Positions 50,101 to 59,634 of a stretch of 64,000 nucleotides of DNA are shown piece after piece. Each line of letters starts with the position of its first letter. Within the stretch, counting starts at the first letter, position 1. The notes beneath the pieces are model-generated. The model had not been told where the DNA came from and did not search any database. It saw only the letters and a program-made list of their open reading frames with translations. This DNA is from Cylicocyclus nassatus (Eukaryota; Nematoda; Chromadorea; Rhabditida; Strongylidae). The position numbers and the translations under genes are program-made. The stretch spans positions 27,135,521 through 27,199,520 of the forward strand of contig CATQJL010000001.1 of the NCBI GenBank assembly GCA_958299035.1, given 5' to 3'.

Positions 50101-53100
50101 GCTCTGCTGTGCTTAACCGAAAACAACAAACACGAAAACACCATCGACCGCAAAACACCATCGAGAACCTACAGACAGCATCAACAATGCGCAGGCATGC
50201 TTATCCACCAAAATACAAACAATGCAGATCTTATAAAGTGTGTGCCAAAACTCAGCACACACTTTTCAATCTTTAATATCTCTCTTCCCATTGTGTCTTT
50301 TTCCGCCATTTGAGTACCATTCTGTAGAGGAGGCTTCAATTTAGATTCACAGTATCGGTCGAATCACCGATCTCCCTTCGTTACTGTAGGATACGGTAAA
50401 AACTTCCAGCATGTGGAACCATGTGAAATATGCCATCTGACAACACTTTTTCAAAAAATATAAAAATTGTGTATCACGGTTTTCGCGCACGCTGATTCCA
50501 CTATACAACTTTTACGAATATTCTCAACTTTTTTGACGGTGTAATCACATTTTTGACAAATACTGAGAATTCGGCTATTACGGTTTACCTGAGATAACTT
50601 TGGAAAGAAGCATCACAGTAAAGTGAAAATCATACATTCGAAATCAGCTGCTTCCATTGCCATAGTGTAAGTGTTTTTGATTGTTTGGTTTTGTTCCAAG
50701 GCAACACGGCTTGCAATGGCCTAAAATCTTTGTCGAAATTCCTACGATAATCCTACAGTAAAGAAGAGCGATCGGTGATTTGATTGGTACTATAAATCTG
50801 ATTTGAAGTCTCCTCTACAGAATGGTACTTGACTGGCAAAAAAGATTGATTGGGAAGAGATATATTGACGATTGAAAAGTGTGTACTTACTTTTGGGACA
50901 CCCTTTATATATAGAATGAGAAGTGTCGACAATGTGAGGTGATGCCTTGGGAATCACAGAGATCACAGAAATCATACGAAACAATGAGATTCTCTGTCTG
51001 CATGGCATTCCTCTGTCATCTGTTGTACTCATAAATTAGGGTAAGTGAACCCTAAAGATAGTTAATAAGGAAGAAACAGATTCTTAGGTTTGAATGCATG
51101 AACATTTTTGCGGCAAGGGAAGCGGCATTCGCTAGAGCCTCTTTGTAGCGGGGAACCCGCTCCCTTTGCCACAATACACTGGTTCTAGAGTAGCGAGATA
51201 TGACGCGTCGCCCTCAGATCCCTACCCATGCGGGATGTACGTTGATGTCCCGTAAATTGATCCCAAGCGACTTACGGGATTTTGCCTGAGCCTCCACTCT
51301 TCACTATCTCCGTCAGTTCAATTCACGAGCTACCTTCAGCTTACGAGCAGAACGTTGAGCTCGTCACACTATACTGGACGGTCATTTGACTGGCAAATAC
51401 CATTTTAAAGGAGGGGAGATAGGCAGTGGTGACAACTTTGAAGTTTTTCTCAAAAGGATCACCTCAGTTTGAGTTGAATTGGGGTTTACTACGGGCCTTT
51501 GTCCGCAGATTATTTCAGCGCACATCCACAAGTTCAACCAGCTTATCTCTATCCAGCTACTCCGATAAGTGACGATGAGCCATCAAAGGTGGGAGGTGAT
51601 GCACCACCTCCGTACGACAATCAGAGGCAAGGTGGCAATGACGGAAGTTGTCAAACACGTCCAAGAGGTTCCACTAAGATTAATATCGATCAAGGCTAGT
51701 TTACTTATTTTACAAATATAAAAACTGCGACGGAAAGCAGTCTATCTCTAGGTGGCGATATACGCGGTAGAGGCAGAAGTTTTACGGCTAGTGCCTTAGG
51801 TAAAGGTTTACTTGGCTTTGGCAGTGCAATACTAGCAGGATCATTGGCTAGCTATGGATTTGGATCAATGTGGGAAAGTGACAATGTGAGAGAATTAGGC
51901 TACCATTCAGTGAGTTTTATACTTGAAGATTAGTTATCCGTGCCTCAAACGGAAACCAAGTAGGACAGCGACACCGATGGTGAAGCCGACTATCTTGATC
52001 TTGGTGGTCCAACTCAATCACAACAGGCAATATCGGTTATCGGGGTGAGTACAAATGTGTGCGTCAGAAGTATCACTGTTTTCTTTCGACCTTTGAGCGA
52101 CCCTAGCCTTTTCCATAGAGTAGAGGAATAAAAAAGATTAAGAATGCGTGATAAGACATGAGCAAACGGAAAGAGCTTGAGCATTTGTGGCTGACCTTTG
52201 TGTTAATCGCTATTTTTGCACACAGAGCGCTTTTCCAAGTCTTTTTGGCACAATCAAGATAACTATACTGCAACAATTAAGTTATGCAATCAATGAGACA
52301 TGGCAATAGCCACATTACGCGAAGTCTCAGCTTTTGCAAAGCTTTCAAAAGGCAATGCGTTTGTCAAGATGGATCCGTTACGCTAACACAAAGCAATAGC
52401 TGACGGATTGAATTAGTTTACAAAGCCTCTAGTAAAAAATAGTGAGGGTTTCCTAGATGTTTAAGTGTTCTTTCAAGGTATTGATATTTATAACAACTAA
52501 AATTTTCGAAAAAGTGTCTGTTTGTCTATGTTTTGAGACGCGGTAGAAATCCCAGTATGCTTGCTGCCTAAAATATTGGTTTAGAGTTTGCCGAACTCCT
52601 ACACGTTCACTGAGATTGTAGAAGGCTTATTACATTCTGCATCAGCTTGATATTTATCCATCAAAAAGTTTTTCACTCCAATCTCTTTGTCCTGCTTTGC
52701 TCTTCAGTCTGGTTAAAATGTTGCAATCCATCGTATTATATCCTTGTTGACAAAGTAGAATCAAGATTGACTAGCTGACTGGTTGCTGCTCTGCTCTAAA
52801 AATAGAAACGTTTTTACCTTTTTTTTTGTGCGACCTACTTGATTTAACAATTGCCATTTAATGCGATCCTGCTGCGTTGCATTGAAATAGGCGCTTGACT
52901 TGCTACCAAACTTCCGTTGCATGTCCATAATGCTCTAACTTGCAATACTTGTGTAATGCTCCACTATTCCCGCTTACTTTGTGTGGTGGTTGCGCAGGAG
53001 AACTGTTCTTGTGTGGCATAGTTATCGAATGTACTTTACAGAATGACGACGACCACTGTCGCACTGGAGACGCTGGTAATCATTACTCATATCATGATCA

Positions 53101-53309
53101 TTCGATAAATTTTATATAATCTAGATTGCTTTGAACTTGAGCATCACATAGCCGACTCTGATGGCTGCGTTACACTTGAACGTAGCGTTGAACTTGAGTA
53201 TCGCGTAGCCGACTCTGTTGGCTGTAGTGGTGGATTTAGCAATGGCGACTTCGGAGGTGGAGATTATAGCGGTGGCGATTTTGGTGGATCTGATTGCGGC
53301 GGAGATTAA
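38165..53309 (+). CDS. Gene B: evectin-like PH protein split by giant repeat-filled introns
   Basis: Nine exons: 38165-38311, 38363-38447, 46666-46780, 46854-46948, 51509-51694, 51752-51909, 51964-52044, 53042-53075, 53125-53309. They total 1,086 nt (361 residues) with no internal stop. Exons 2 and 3 are 85 and 115 nt as in A and C, with identical phases, which is why the distant pieces are joined. The PH domain ends with E-S-W (Trp118). PPPY lies at 180-183, in a good WW-domain ligand setting, and a glycine-zipper-like segment at 226-250 ends G-S-M-W. The tail has G-G-D-F/Y repeats preceded by a duplicated E-L-E-x-x-x-A-D-S block. Intron 5 starts GC rather than GT. Introns 2 (8,218 nt) and 4 (4,560 nt) are packed with satellites and transposons. 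AATAAA lies at 53527. Transcription across 15 kb is unproven; separate gene fragments are the alternative. Confidence 0.65.
38727..38941. mobile_element. Small inverted-repeat element in intron 2 of gene B
   Basis: Ends GAAATCGTCACGATGG...GACCGCG and CGCGGTC...CGTCACGATTTC pair over about 28 bp with mismatches, enclosing some 150 bp. Probable MITE; target duplication not resolved. Confidence 0.5.
39093..41050 (+). repeat. ~118-bp satellite array in intron 2 of gene B
   Basis: About 16-17 direct units with period 118-119 bp, each holding CATTACTTTTATCATTTT, ATCGATTTTTTG, CAAGCTACGGGGCTGGGAG, TTGGCACACGGGGGTAA and GAGCATGCTGATTACGA. Units diverge more after about 40560. The unit is homologous to the one inside the Helentron-like elements. 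A TATATATATAAAACCGAATG...TCTGT stretch at 38951-38990 looks like a decayed Helentron left end, suggesting that the array grew within such an element. Not a CRISPR: there are no unique spacers. Confidence 0.9.
41233..41607. mobile_element. hAT-type non-autonomous element
   Basis: 375 bp bounded by CAGTGGCGGACCG and CCGCTACTG, with a perfect 8-bp duplication GCGGCAAG at 41225-41232 and 41608-41615. Just inside the ends are long G and C runs. The interior is AT-rich with two copies of a GGCGTGGCTGACGCCACGC-like palindrome. It interrupts ~120-bp satellite-like sequence in gene B intron 2. Related to 35031-35244. Confidence 0.9.
42360..44190 (+). repeat. Second satellite, ~120-bp units
   Basis: Roughly 15 diverged tandem units with AAACTTGC, CTTCTGGCC, TTTGCAAAAACCA, CTTCTGCCTCTAAAAGCAGAAAAG, TGGTCTCGAGGGAAGGACAGACCCATGAGC and CGACAGGACATTTTCGC blocks. 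Alternate units differ (CAGGCAACAAG versus CATCCGACAGG), hinting at a ~240-bp higher-order unit. A stray unit precedes the hAT element near 41130-41220, and a reversed block lies at 48430-48890. Many overlapping open frames here are repeats, not genes. Confidence 0.85.
44638..44661. repeat. Hairpin abutting a Helentron-like element
   Basis: CTAGCGACCC and GGGTCGCTAG pair around a short GTA loop and end directly at the start of the element at 44663. It could be the 3' terminal hairpin of a neighbouring element or a preferred insertion site. Confidence 0.5.
44663..45856 (+). mobile_element. Helentron-like element with inverted internal array
   Basis: 1,194 bp; the + strand twin of 26618-27796, with left end CTTATATATAAAGCTGAATG and right end GGCGGAGCCGGGTAAG then CAGCTAGT. 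About three direct ~118-bp units are followed by a head-to-head switch at about 45160-45200 (same CCCCAAGGGGGG junction) and about four to five inverted units. Because ends, unit order and junction all match the other copy, the inverted array moved as one element. Located in intron 2 of gene B, 810 bp before exon 3. Confidence 0.65.
47480..47710 (+). repeat. Dispersed repeat in intron 4 of gene B
   Basis: Related to 11686-11835: GCATCCCCGCTGG, a G run, ATATCTCGTTACTTTGG and CCTATACCCTGATAC in the same order. Class unknown. Confidence 0.5.
48022..48080 (-). mobile_element. Helentron-like 3' end fragment
   Basis: ACTAGCTGGCTTACCCGGCTC matches the terminal sequence of the other copies in reverse orientation, then homology fades. 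A truncated remnant in intron 4 of gene B. Confidence 0.6.
48430..48890 (-). repeat. Second satellite, inverted block
   Basis: Units of the 42360-44190 satellite in reverse orientation (CCTTCCCTCGAGACCAAGCTCC, GCTTTTAGGGGCAAAAGTGG), about four diverged copies in intron 4 of gene B. Confidence 0.75.
49195..50060 (-). repeat. Diverged ~118-bp satellite, inverted
   Basis: About seven to eight degraded units in reverse orientation to 39093-41050 (CGTAATCAGCATGCTCATTTAC, GTGCCAACTC, GTAGCTTAAAC). More diverged than the other arrays, so probably older. Confidence 0.75.
50233..50918. mobile_element. Mariner-like MITE in intron 4 of gene B
   Basis: About 686 bp with ends TATAAAGTGTGTGCC... and ...GGGACACCCTTTATA. 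The arms pair through CACACTTTTCAATC, ATCTCTCTTCCCA and GTACCATTCTGTAGAGGA. The GGGTGTCCCAAAAGT end is typical of mariner-class elements. No transposase. A second, decayed copy lies at 12944-13905. Confidence 0.75.
51110..51260 (-). repeat. Dispersed repeat, reverse copy
   Basis: CTAGAGTAGCGAGATATGACGCG and CATGCGGGATGTACGTTGATG match the complement of 11697-11745. Lies about 250 bp before exon 5 of gene B. Confidence 0.5.
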
Positions 53310-55549
53310 CGTGATACTATTTTCCTTTCTTCTCAAGTCTCCATAATATGATACACTACTATGCTCATGTATTATTCATATCTCTTGCTTTTGTTGTTAT
53401 GTTAGATTTCTAAGCCAGGGAGAGTGAGTAATACGCAGTGGTCTAAATCTAATTATCATTTGGCTAAAAATCAGTCGAATGGAGTTGATATTTAAGTTTT
53501 GCGTAATGGATTATGGAAGTCGAGTGAATAAAATCTCATGTCCCAATCGTTCAGAATTCCTATTTTTGCTCGTAGTTCAAATCGACTTACGCAATTTTTT
53601 CAGATTATTAGAGTGACGGATAATTTCCGTTACACTTTTATTTTTATTTTTCAAAAATTCAAGAAACCCTAAAGTTCCTACGTTCGAGGAGTGCTAGCGG
53701 GGTGCAAAGGTCTGCCCGTCGGTACTCAGATCCGTGGTCCGTGCGCAAAACACCCACCTTATCGGCGGGATACGTTTTAGACATTTTTGTCAGAGGGCTG
53801 GCATCGTTTCAGGTGATCGGGTAAACACCGGACGATGTGGTATTCGGGAGGGGTATGGTCCGTAGTTTTGTTTTTAGCGAATGTAGGAAGATTGTAGAGT
53901 TATGTCCGCATACGATCACATGAGCTACGTATTGCGCCATGTTGGCGCACATTCGCATTTTAACATGAAGAATTTTCAAAAATTCACAAAATTCATTTCC
54001 AATCTCTCCTCAAATCCTCTACGATGCACACAAAAAGAAACATTTTCGACTAATATTTGATTTTTTGAATTTGTATTTCACCCCTTGTTTTGGCGTGCTA
54101 GCGGCACCAAAATGCTGCCGCAAAAGAGACGTTGCGAAAATTTGTTCTAAAAAAATTATATGAGAGAAAAACAATTAAACGCAAGGAAAAAATCAAGGAA
54201 AAAATGAGAATTTTGAGTGTGCTTATGAAGTTGTCGTAAACTTGGGCATTTGCTATTTGGGTATTTGCTGGTGTCAGTCATACTGGTGTGTATGACCTGC
54301 CGTGGCCTACATATGAGCAACTTTCAAGGTTTCAGAGGATTTCTGGAATTTTTCGAATTTCACAAAAAAGTGTAATAGAAATTATCCGCCAGCTTAGTAC
54401 AATAACTTCTCGAATTTCTACCCGATTTTCGCGTATGGGATGCATGTACCAAAATTGTCGGCATTCCTCATGGCCGCACCATCCCCTTGGCAGATCACCG
54501 TAAAGTTCATGTCATAAGCATGACCTGCTGTGATATGAGTGTTTATTGCCCAGTGCATGTCATGTCACTTTGCTCCGCCTGTTATCGTTAGCATTCTACC
54601 ACTGCTTTTCGTGCACGTCATCTTACTCAACAAAAAATGCTTTTGTGTTCTGTGTAACACGATTCAAGAGGCGCTATTTCCTCAGGCCACTGTAGCCGAG
54701 ACACCGGTACATGTTGACGCACCTTTTACATTTTTTAGCAAAGAGTTTTCCCATACTACTGTGCCTCGCGAATGGTCGCCCTCCCACACAACTCTTTTAA
54801 ATAAAGAGTAGACAAAGAATAGTTTTTGGTCGCGAAATCCTTCGGTATTTTTAGGGTGGTCGGTTTGAGAAAAAATAGTTGCGTCTTGTACTTGTGAAAT
54901 CAGGGTATTAGTGTATGCTGCATAAGAATAAAACGCAGTGCATTTTTTGGAGGATTTTGACAGATTTGTTCCGTTCTTCACCACGTTTTCTCATAATTTG
55001 TCATTACAGACTAGTAACTCTCATTAAAGCTCATTAAGGCTCTTCCGAAGAAGACTATCACAGGATGGCTCTACACTTATTGCCAGCATTGTGTAGCTTG
55101 TTTCTTAATGAGTCGTACAAGTGTTCTTGATGCAAAAGTCTTCACACTTGAAAGTGACTTTGAGCTGAGCTGAGACATGAGGAGAAAAGAAGTTTGAAGA
55201 CCATGGAGTCAACCATGGAGTGTGTGGTTGTTGCAGATTGAGATGGCAGCCAGCGTCAAGCCCCGGGCATATCATTGTCAATAGCGACAAAAGCTGACAA
55301 TTTGCCAGATCTTTCCAAACGCAGACCACAATTGCACAGTGTGTATAACTTTCGCAGTGTGATAGAACCCTGTCTGCTATACACTTACAATGCGCTTACG
55401 ATCATCATAAACAACAGCATTTCCAAATCGCTTCGCGGCTGCAAGTGCATGAAGTGTCCTTAGGCCGAAAATTAGGATGGCAGCAAGAGTTAGACGATAA
55501 AGGAAGAACTTGATATGGACGTTATACCGAATAGAAGACCTGTGAAGTA
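53310..55549. other. No gene recognised
   Basis: Contains AATAAA at 53527-53532, the likely polyadenylation signal of gene B. A GC-richer stretch lies at 53690-53890. Frames at 54288-54811 look vaguely like a broken DDE transposase but show no convincing motif. Confidence 0.35.
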
Positions 55550-56497
55550 TTAGGTTGTCCAGAAATTAATGCAAGTTTTGAATTCCAACCGCAATAAGTC
55601 ATACACTTCTCATTTCTAAGTAGGTTGCAATACATCATTCGATAGAGCAAAGCAAGCTCTACAAGATGGCAGTCTCGATTTTGCAACAGCTTTAATCCAC
55701 CACGAGTTTCGAGCCAAAAACTAAAAAGATTCAAATACTCAAAAAATCGAGAAAAATCCCAACTCAGTTCATAAAAATCCTACAAAAATTCTAACTCGCT
55801 CACGTAAACACTGTCCACATAAGACGTATATGTACGCCGTTGCCGTATTTTTTCTAGGTTAGAAACCAAGAAAACGAAGATTTTCATGTTTCTGCCAAAC
55901 TGATCCTGTGCCGTTCCCACATAAGTAGTTGTATACTACTTTACCTGTAGAAGTACAAACGTAAATTTCCAGCTCTCTACAAGCTTTAGTTTTCGAGAAA
56001 TATCGAATACACTTTTCCTACTCATGTGGTTCAAGCTAAAATTCAAATTTCTCGAGAACTGAAGCTTGTAGAGAGCTGGAAATTTACGTTTGTACTTCTA
56101 CAGATAAAGTAGTATACAACTACTTATGTGGGAACGGCACAGGATCACTTTGGCAGAAACATGAAAATCTTCGTTTTCTTGGTTTCTAACCGAGAAAAAA
56201 TACGGCAACGGCGTACATAGATGTCTTATGTGGATAGTGTTTACGTGAGCGAATTAGAATTTTTGTAGGATATTTATGAACTGAGTTACGATTTTTCTCG
56301 ATTTTTTGAGTAGTTGAATCTTTTTGTTTTTGGCTCGAAACTCGTGGTGGATTAGAGCTGTTGCAAAATCAAGACTGCCATCTTGTAGAGCTTGCTTTGC
56401 TCTATCGAATGATGTATTGCAACCTACTTAGAAATGAGAAGTGCATGACTTATTGCGGTTGGAATTCAAAACCTGCATTAATTTCCGGACAACCTAA
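55550..56497. mobile_element. Mariner-type foldback element, 452-bp arms
   Basis: A 948-bp near-perfect inverted repeat. The ends TTAGGTTGTCC and GGACAACCTAA are flanked by TA (55548-55549, 56498-56499). Left arm to about 56001, right arm from about 56047, loop about 45 bases. TTAGGT ends with a TA duplication are typical of mariner elements. No transposase remains; the frames at 55522-55734 and 56361-56651 mirror each other. Confidence 0.9.
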
Positions 56498-56969
56498 TAC
56501 TATCTCTCGCATCAAAACAAATATCGATTTCTGTGCGATCAACCTAAATTTAAGGTCAGGTCAAACTGCGCGGCGTGCAACGGCGTACGTACATAGCGTG
56601 CGTTGCCTACGTGGGCGTCTTTCACTACAGCAGCGTACACTACGTAAGTAGTGAAGCATCGCAGTCTGGCCAACTATCATTAACATTTTTCAATAAACAA
56701 AACATTGCACCAAAAAATGATAAACTTCTGGCGACAAGGGCGATCAAGTGATTAGAACGACAAAGTCTTCTAGCTTCCATTCGGTAACTTAAGTTGCATG
56801 TAGGAACCATTCAACAAATGAATGTTTGAAATTATAAAGGTGGGAGTTATTCAACTTCATATACACTTGCTCACAACTCAAACTTTCAATTTACACTAGC
56901 GCAAAGCATGTACGTTATGGCTCTTGATTGACAGTGGTGTCATCCACTTGCCGCTTTGCAATTAGACAG

Positions 56970-57182
56970 CAGGGCTTGGCACGAAATGGCTTTCCAAACA
57001 TGCAAAAAAGAAGTTCCCTTTGACTTTCGCAAAATTTTACCAGGTTCCTCTTGACTCTGAAGCCTAAACGTAGAAAACTTTAAAAAAAACGAAAAGTTGA
57101 CTGAAAAAAAAACGTAAAATTGCATTTTTCGGCCACAAAAACGATATCCAGCTTGCTTACAAGCTACCTGTGCTTAACCCTG
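56970..57182. mobile_element. hAT-type MITE
   Basis: 213 bp starting CAGGGCTTGGCACGA and ending GTGCTTAACCCTG, with 8-bp flanks TTAGACAG and CTAGACAG (7 of 8 match). Shares ends and parts of its interior (CACAAAAACGATA, CAGCTTGCTTACAAGC) with 31965-32240. Confidence 0.8.
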
Positions 57183-58164
57183 CTAGACAGGCAACTTTTA
57201 CTCAATGCCTACTTTGGAGGGCATTTTGAAAAGTGCGCTATTTTAACAGCTGTGTCCTTAATCATAGGAGTTGGTTACCGCTGGATTCTGTACCATTTAG
57301 GTCGTGTTTGAGGTCTTTTCGGTCGTTAGGCAGATCCCAATGAGGCCAAAATAGCATGGCGGGGGTCAGCGTCGCTAGGGTTTTGCGTCACGCCTACTGC
57401 CTGATTGTCTGCTCTCTCCATTCTATTCGCTTTCTTCGCTATGCGCATGTGCAGCGCAAACCCTAATGCTGCTAGCGCCCAAATTACCCAACGGTTCGGC
57501 CTTATCTCGGTTAAGACAGACTGTATGCCTGCTAGGCTACAAATTATACTGTGTCTCTCGTTCTCCACACAATGGGATATGCACCCCCATTTGTTGATTC
57601 GAACGAACCATCTTGATAAGTATTTCCACTACAAAAGTTTTGTGAAACACAAATGTTATGTTACCCGCTACTTTGTGGCACGTAGCCTAGTCTATATTCA
57701 AAGGTTGAACAATGAGGGTTTTTACTAGACATTCAGCTCGTTTTAATGATACGGAGCTTCTTTCCACTCATTACTATGATAATAACCTTGAGGAAAATGC
57801 ATCAAATACTGTCTCCCATCTCACAATCTGGATTCAAACTCTCTTCGATGTTTTTGTCTTCTGCTGCATCAATTCTATCCTATGAGCTGAAGATGCCAAA
57901 GCTTTCCTGTCATAACTCTGTTGTTCGTACGCTGCCCTCCTACTAGCGCACTTGATGCGTTTTTCGTCATGCAATCATTTGGCAAAAGGGCAGTGCACTT
58001 CAAAACCCACCGTTCAAAATCTCACGCTCTTGTTTCTCCAAGCCGCAGCTGGTTCAATATAGCAAGCTGTCAGAAATCAAACAAACAATAATAAAGAGAG
58101 AACAATGGCTCTATCTTTTAGTATGGATAGGAAATTCGCAAAATGCGCTGAGACAAAGATTATC
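57183..58164. other. No gene recognised
   Basis: A mildly GC-richer stretch at 57340-57560 has open frames on both strands with no recognisable product. Confidence 0.35.
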
Positions 58165-58502
58165 CTATCTATAGAGCTGAATGTATGTCTGTGTTATGAA
58201 TAGTAAATTCCATTTTCAAACTTATTCCCACCAAAATTCGCACACGTGCACTTCGAGGCGAGCGGGTAGGCTAGTTTCGTTTCGACCAACATAATTTTTT
58301 TGATTTTTTGATTTTTTGCAAAATTTGAGTTACGGGGCTGGGCGCTGGAACAGGGAGGAGAGCTGGCATGCTGATGACGAAGACAAAACGAGGATAGAGG
58401 ACTGGCATATGGAAATAGGTACAGGGGAAGGTCGTATAGAATAGGGATGACCTTTTTCATAGTGTTTTGACAGGGTCAGACGGAGCCGGGTATGCCAGCT
58501 TG
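58165..58502 (+). mobile_element. Diverged short Helentron-like element
   Basis: Left end CTATCTATAGAGCTGAATGT with a TGTCTGTG run and AAATTCCATTTTCAA; right end GACGGAGCCGGGTATG then CAGCTTG. One degraded internal unit (GAGTTACGGGGCTGGG). Older than the copies at 26618 and 44663. Confidence 0.6.
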
Positions 58503-58542
58503 CTGACTATCAAACTTTATGCGTTTCAAAGATGCCGTTATA

Positions 58543-59516
58543 TTAGGTCGGTCCTAAACTTCTTGCCGTTTTTGGACCCATGGTTAAACCACTTAGAGTA
58601 AAAATAAACAAACGCTCCAAACAATGTTCGATGCATTTCTTCGCCTTTTCCCGGTATTGTTTCTTAATAGTTCTTTGATGTCCGCTCGAATAATCATCAG
58701 AATCTCCAACCCAAGGGTTTTGACCATCCTGAATATGGTTGCTTTTTGAAATTTCCTTTTCAACTTTTGAACTAACTTTGATAACGATTGAAAAGAATAA
58801 ACAAAAAGTAGTACAATAAACTATTTCGGTCTTTTTAACTAACTTTCCAGTATTCCTTGAGATGATTTTTTCGAAAGCCTTTGCTTTTGCGAAGTCTTGA
58901 GATACACCACATCGAACACTGCTAAGCTGAATTTGAAGCTTTCAAAACAAGTTTTCGCAAGCGAATAAGCGTTTAGCGGTTCGAAATATTGAATTCCGAA
59001 ATTTCTGTGTACAGCTTGAGGCAAGTGTGAAAGTAGGAATTCAATGATTTTATTCACATATATCATGCAAGTCAGAAAGGGAAATGTTTACCGGAAGGTC
59101 GAGAAAAGCTGCATCGAATGAGACCTTGGTTCCTCGCCGTTTGATGTTCTGTGAGAAATGGGATCCAAACTATGGAATGTGATAGCATCGGAGAAATCGT
59201 TTTAAAAACTTTAAAAGACCAGCTAGAGATGCCACAAAAAAGTGCATTGTATTTGTTTGTTCTAAACGATTGTTATCACATCTGGTCCAAAATTTGGAAA
59301 CAGGAATTCAAAAAAATTGCTGAAGTCAGGATGGGTAAAATGGACTGGAGATTCTGACAATTATTCGAACAGACATCAAAGGAATTTTAGCAGAAACATC
59401 ACCGTTAGGAACAGGAAGAAATGCATCTAACATTGTTTAGAGCATTTGTCTAACTTTATTCTGAACGGTTTGCACATTCTTCTGAAAAACGGCACGAACT
59501 TTCTGGTATACACTAA
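58543..59516. mobile_element. Mariner-type foldback element, diverged
   Basis: 974 bp with left end TTAGGTCGGTCCTAAAC, right end near TATACACTAA, and TA at both flanks (58541-58542, 59517-59518). The arms match through AAAAACGGCA, CAAACAATGTT-GATGCATTTCTTC, CTTTGATGTC-GTTCGAATAAT and CATCCTGA. Similarity is clear but much lower than in 55550-56497. The middle does not pair. It ends 118 bp before the start of gene C. Confidence 0.7.
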
Positions 59517-59634
59517 TATTTGCAGCTCCGTTTTCTTATCAATTATTTTTGACTTTCCCGAAGTAGACTGTTCGAGAATTTCATTTTCAACTCGCTCGGG
59601 CTTTAAACACAGGTGCAAAACACTCTTTTCAGAC

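Noticed and set aside
54288..54811. Possible broken DDE transposase
   Set aside because: Only vague similarity spread over several frames; no catalytic triad or terminal repeats could be placed.
58839..59066. Possible mariner transposase remnant inside the foldback
   Set aside because: The frame lacks the D,D34D-type motifs expected of mariner.
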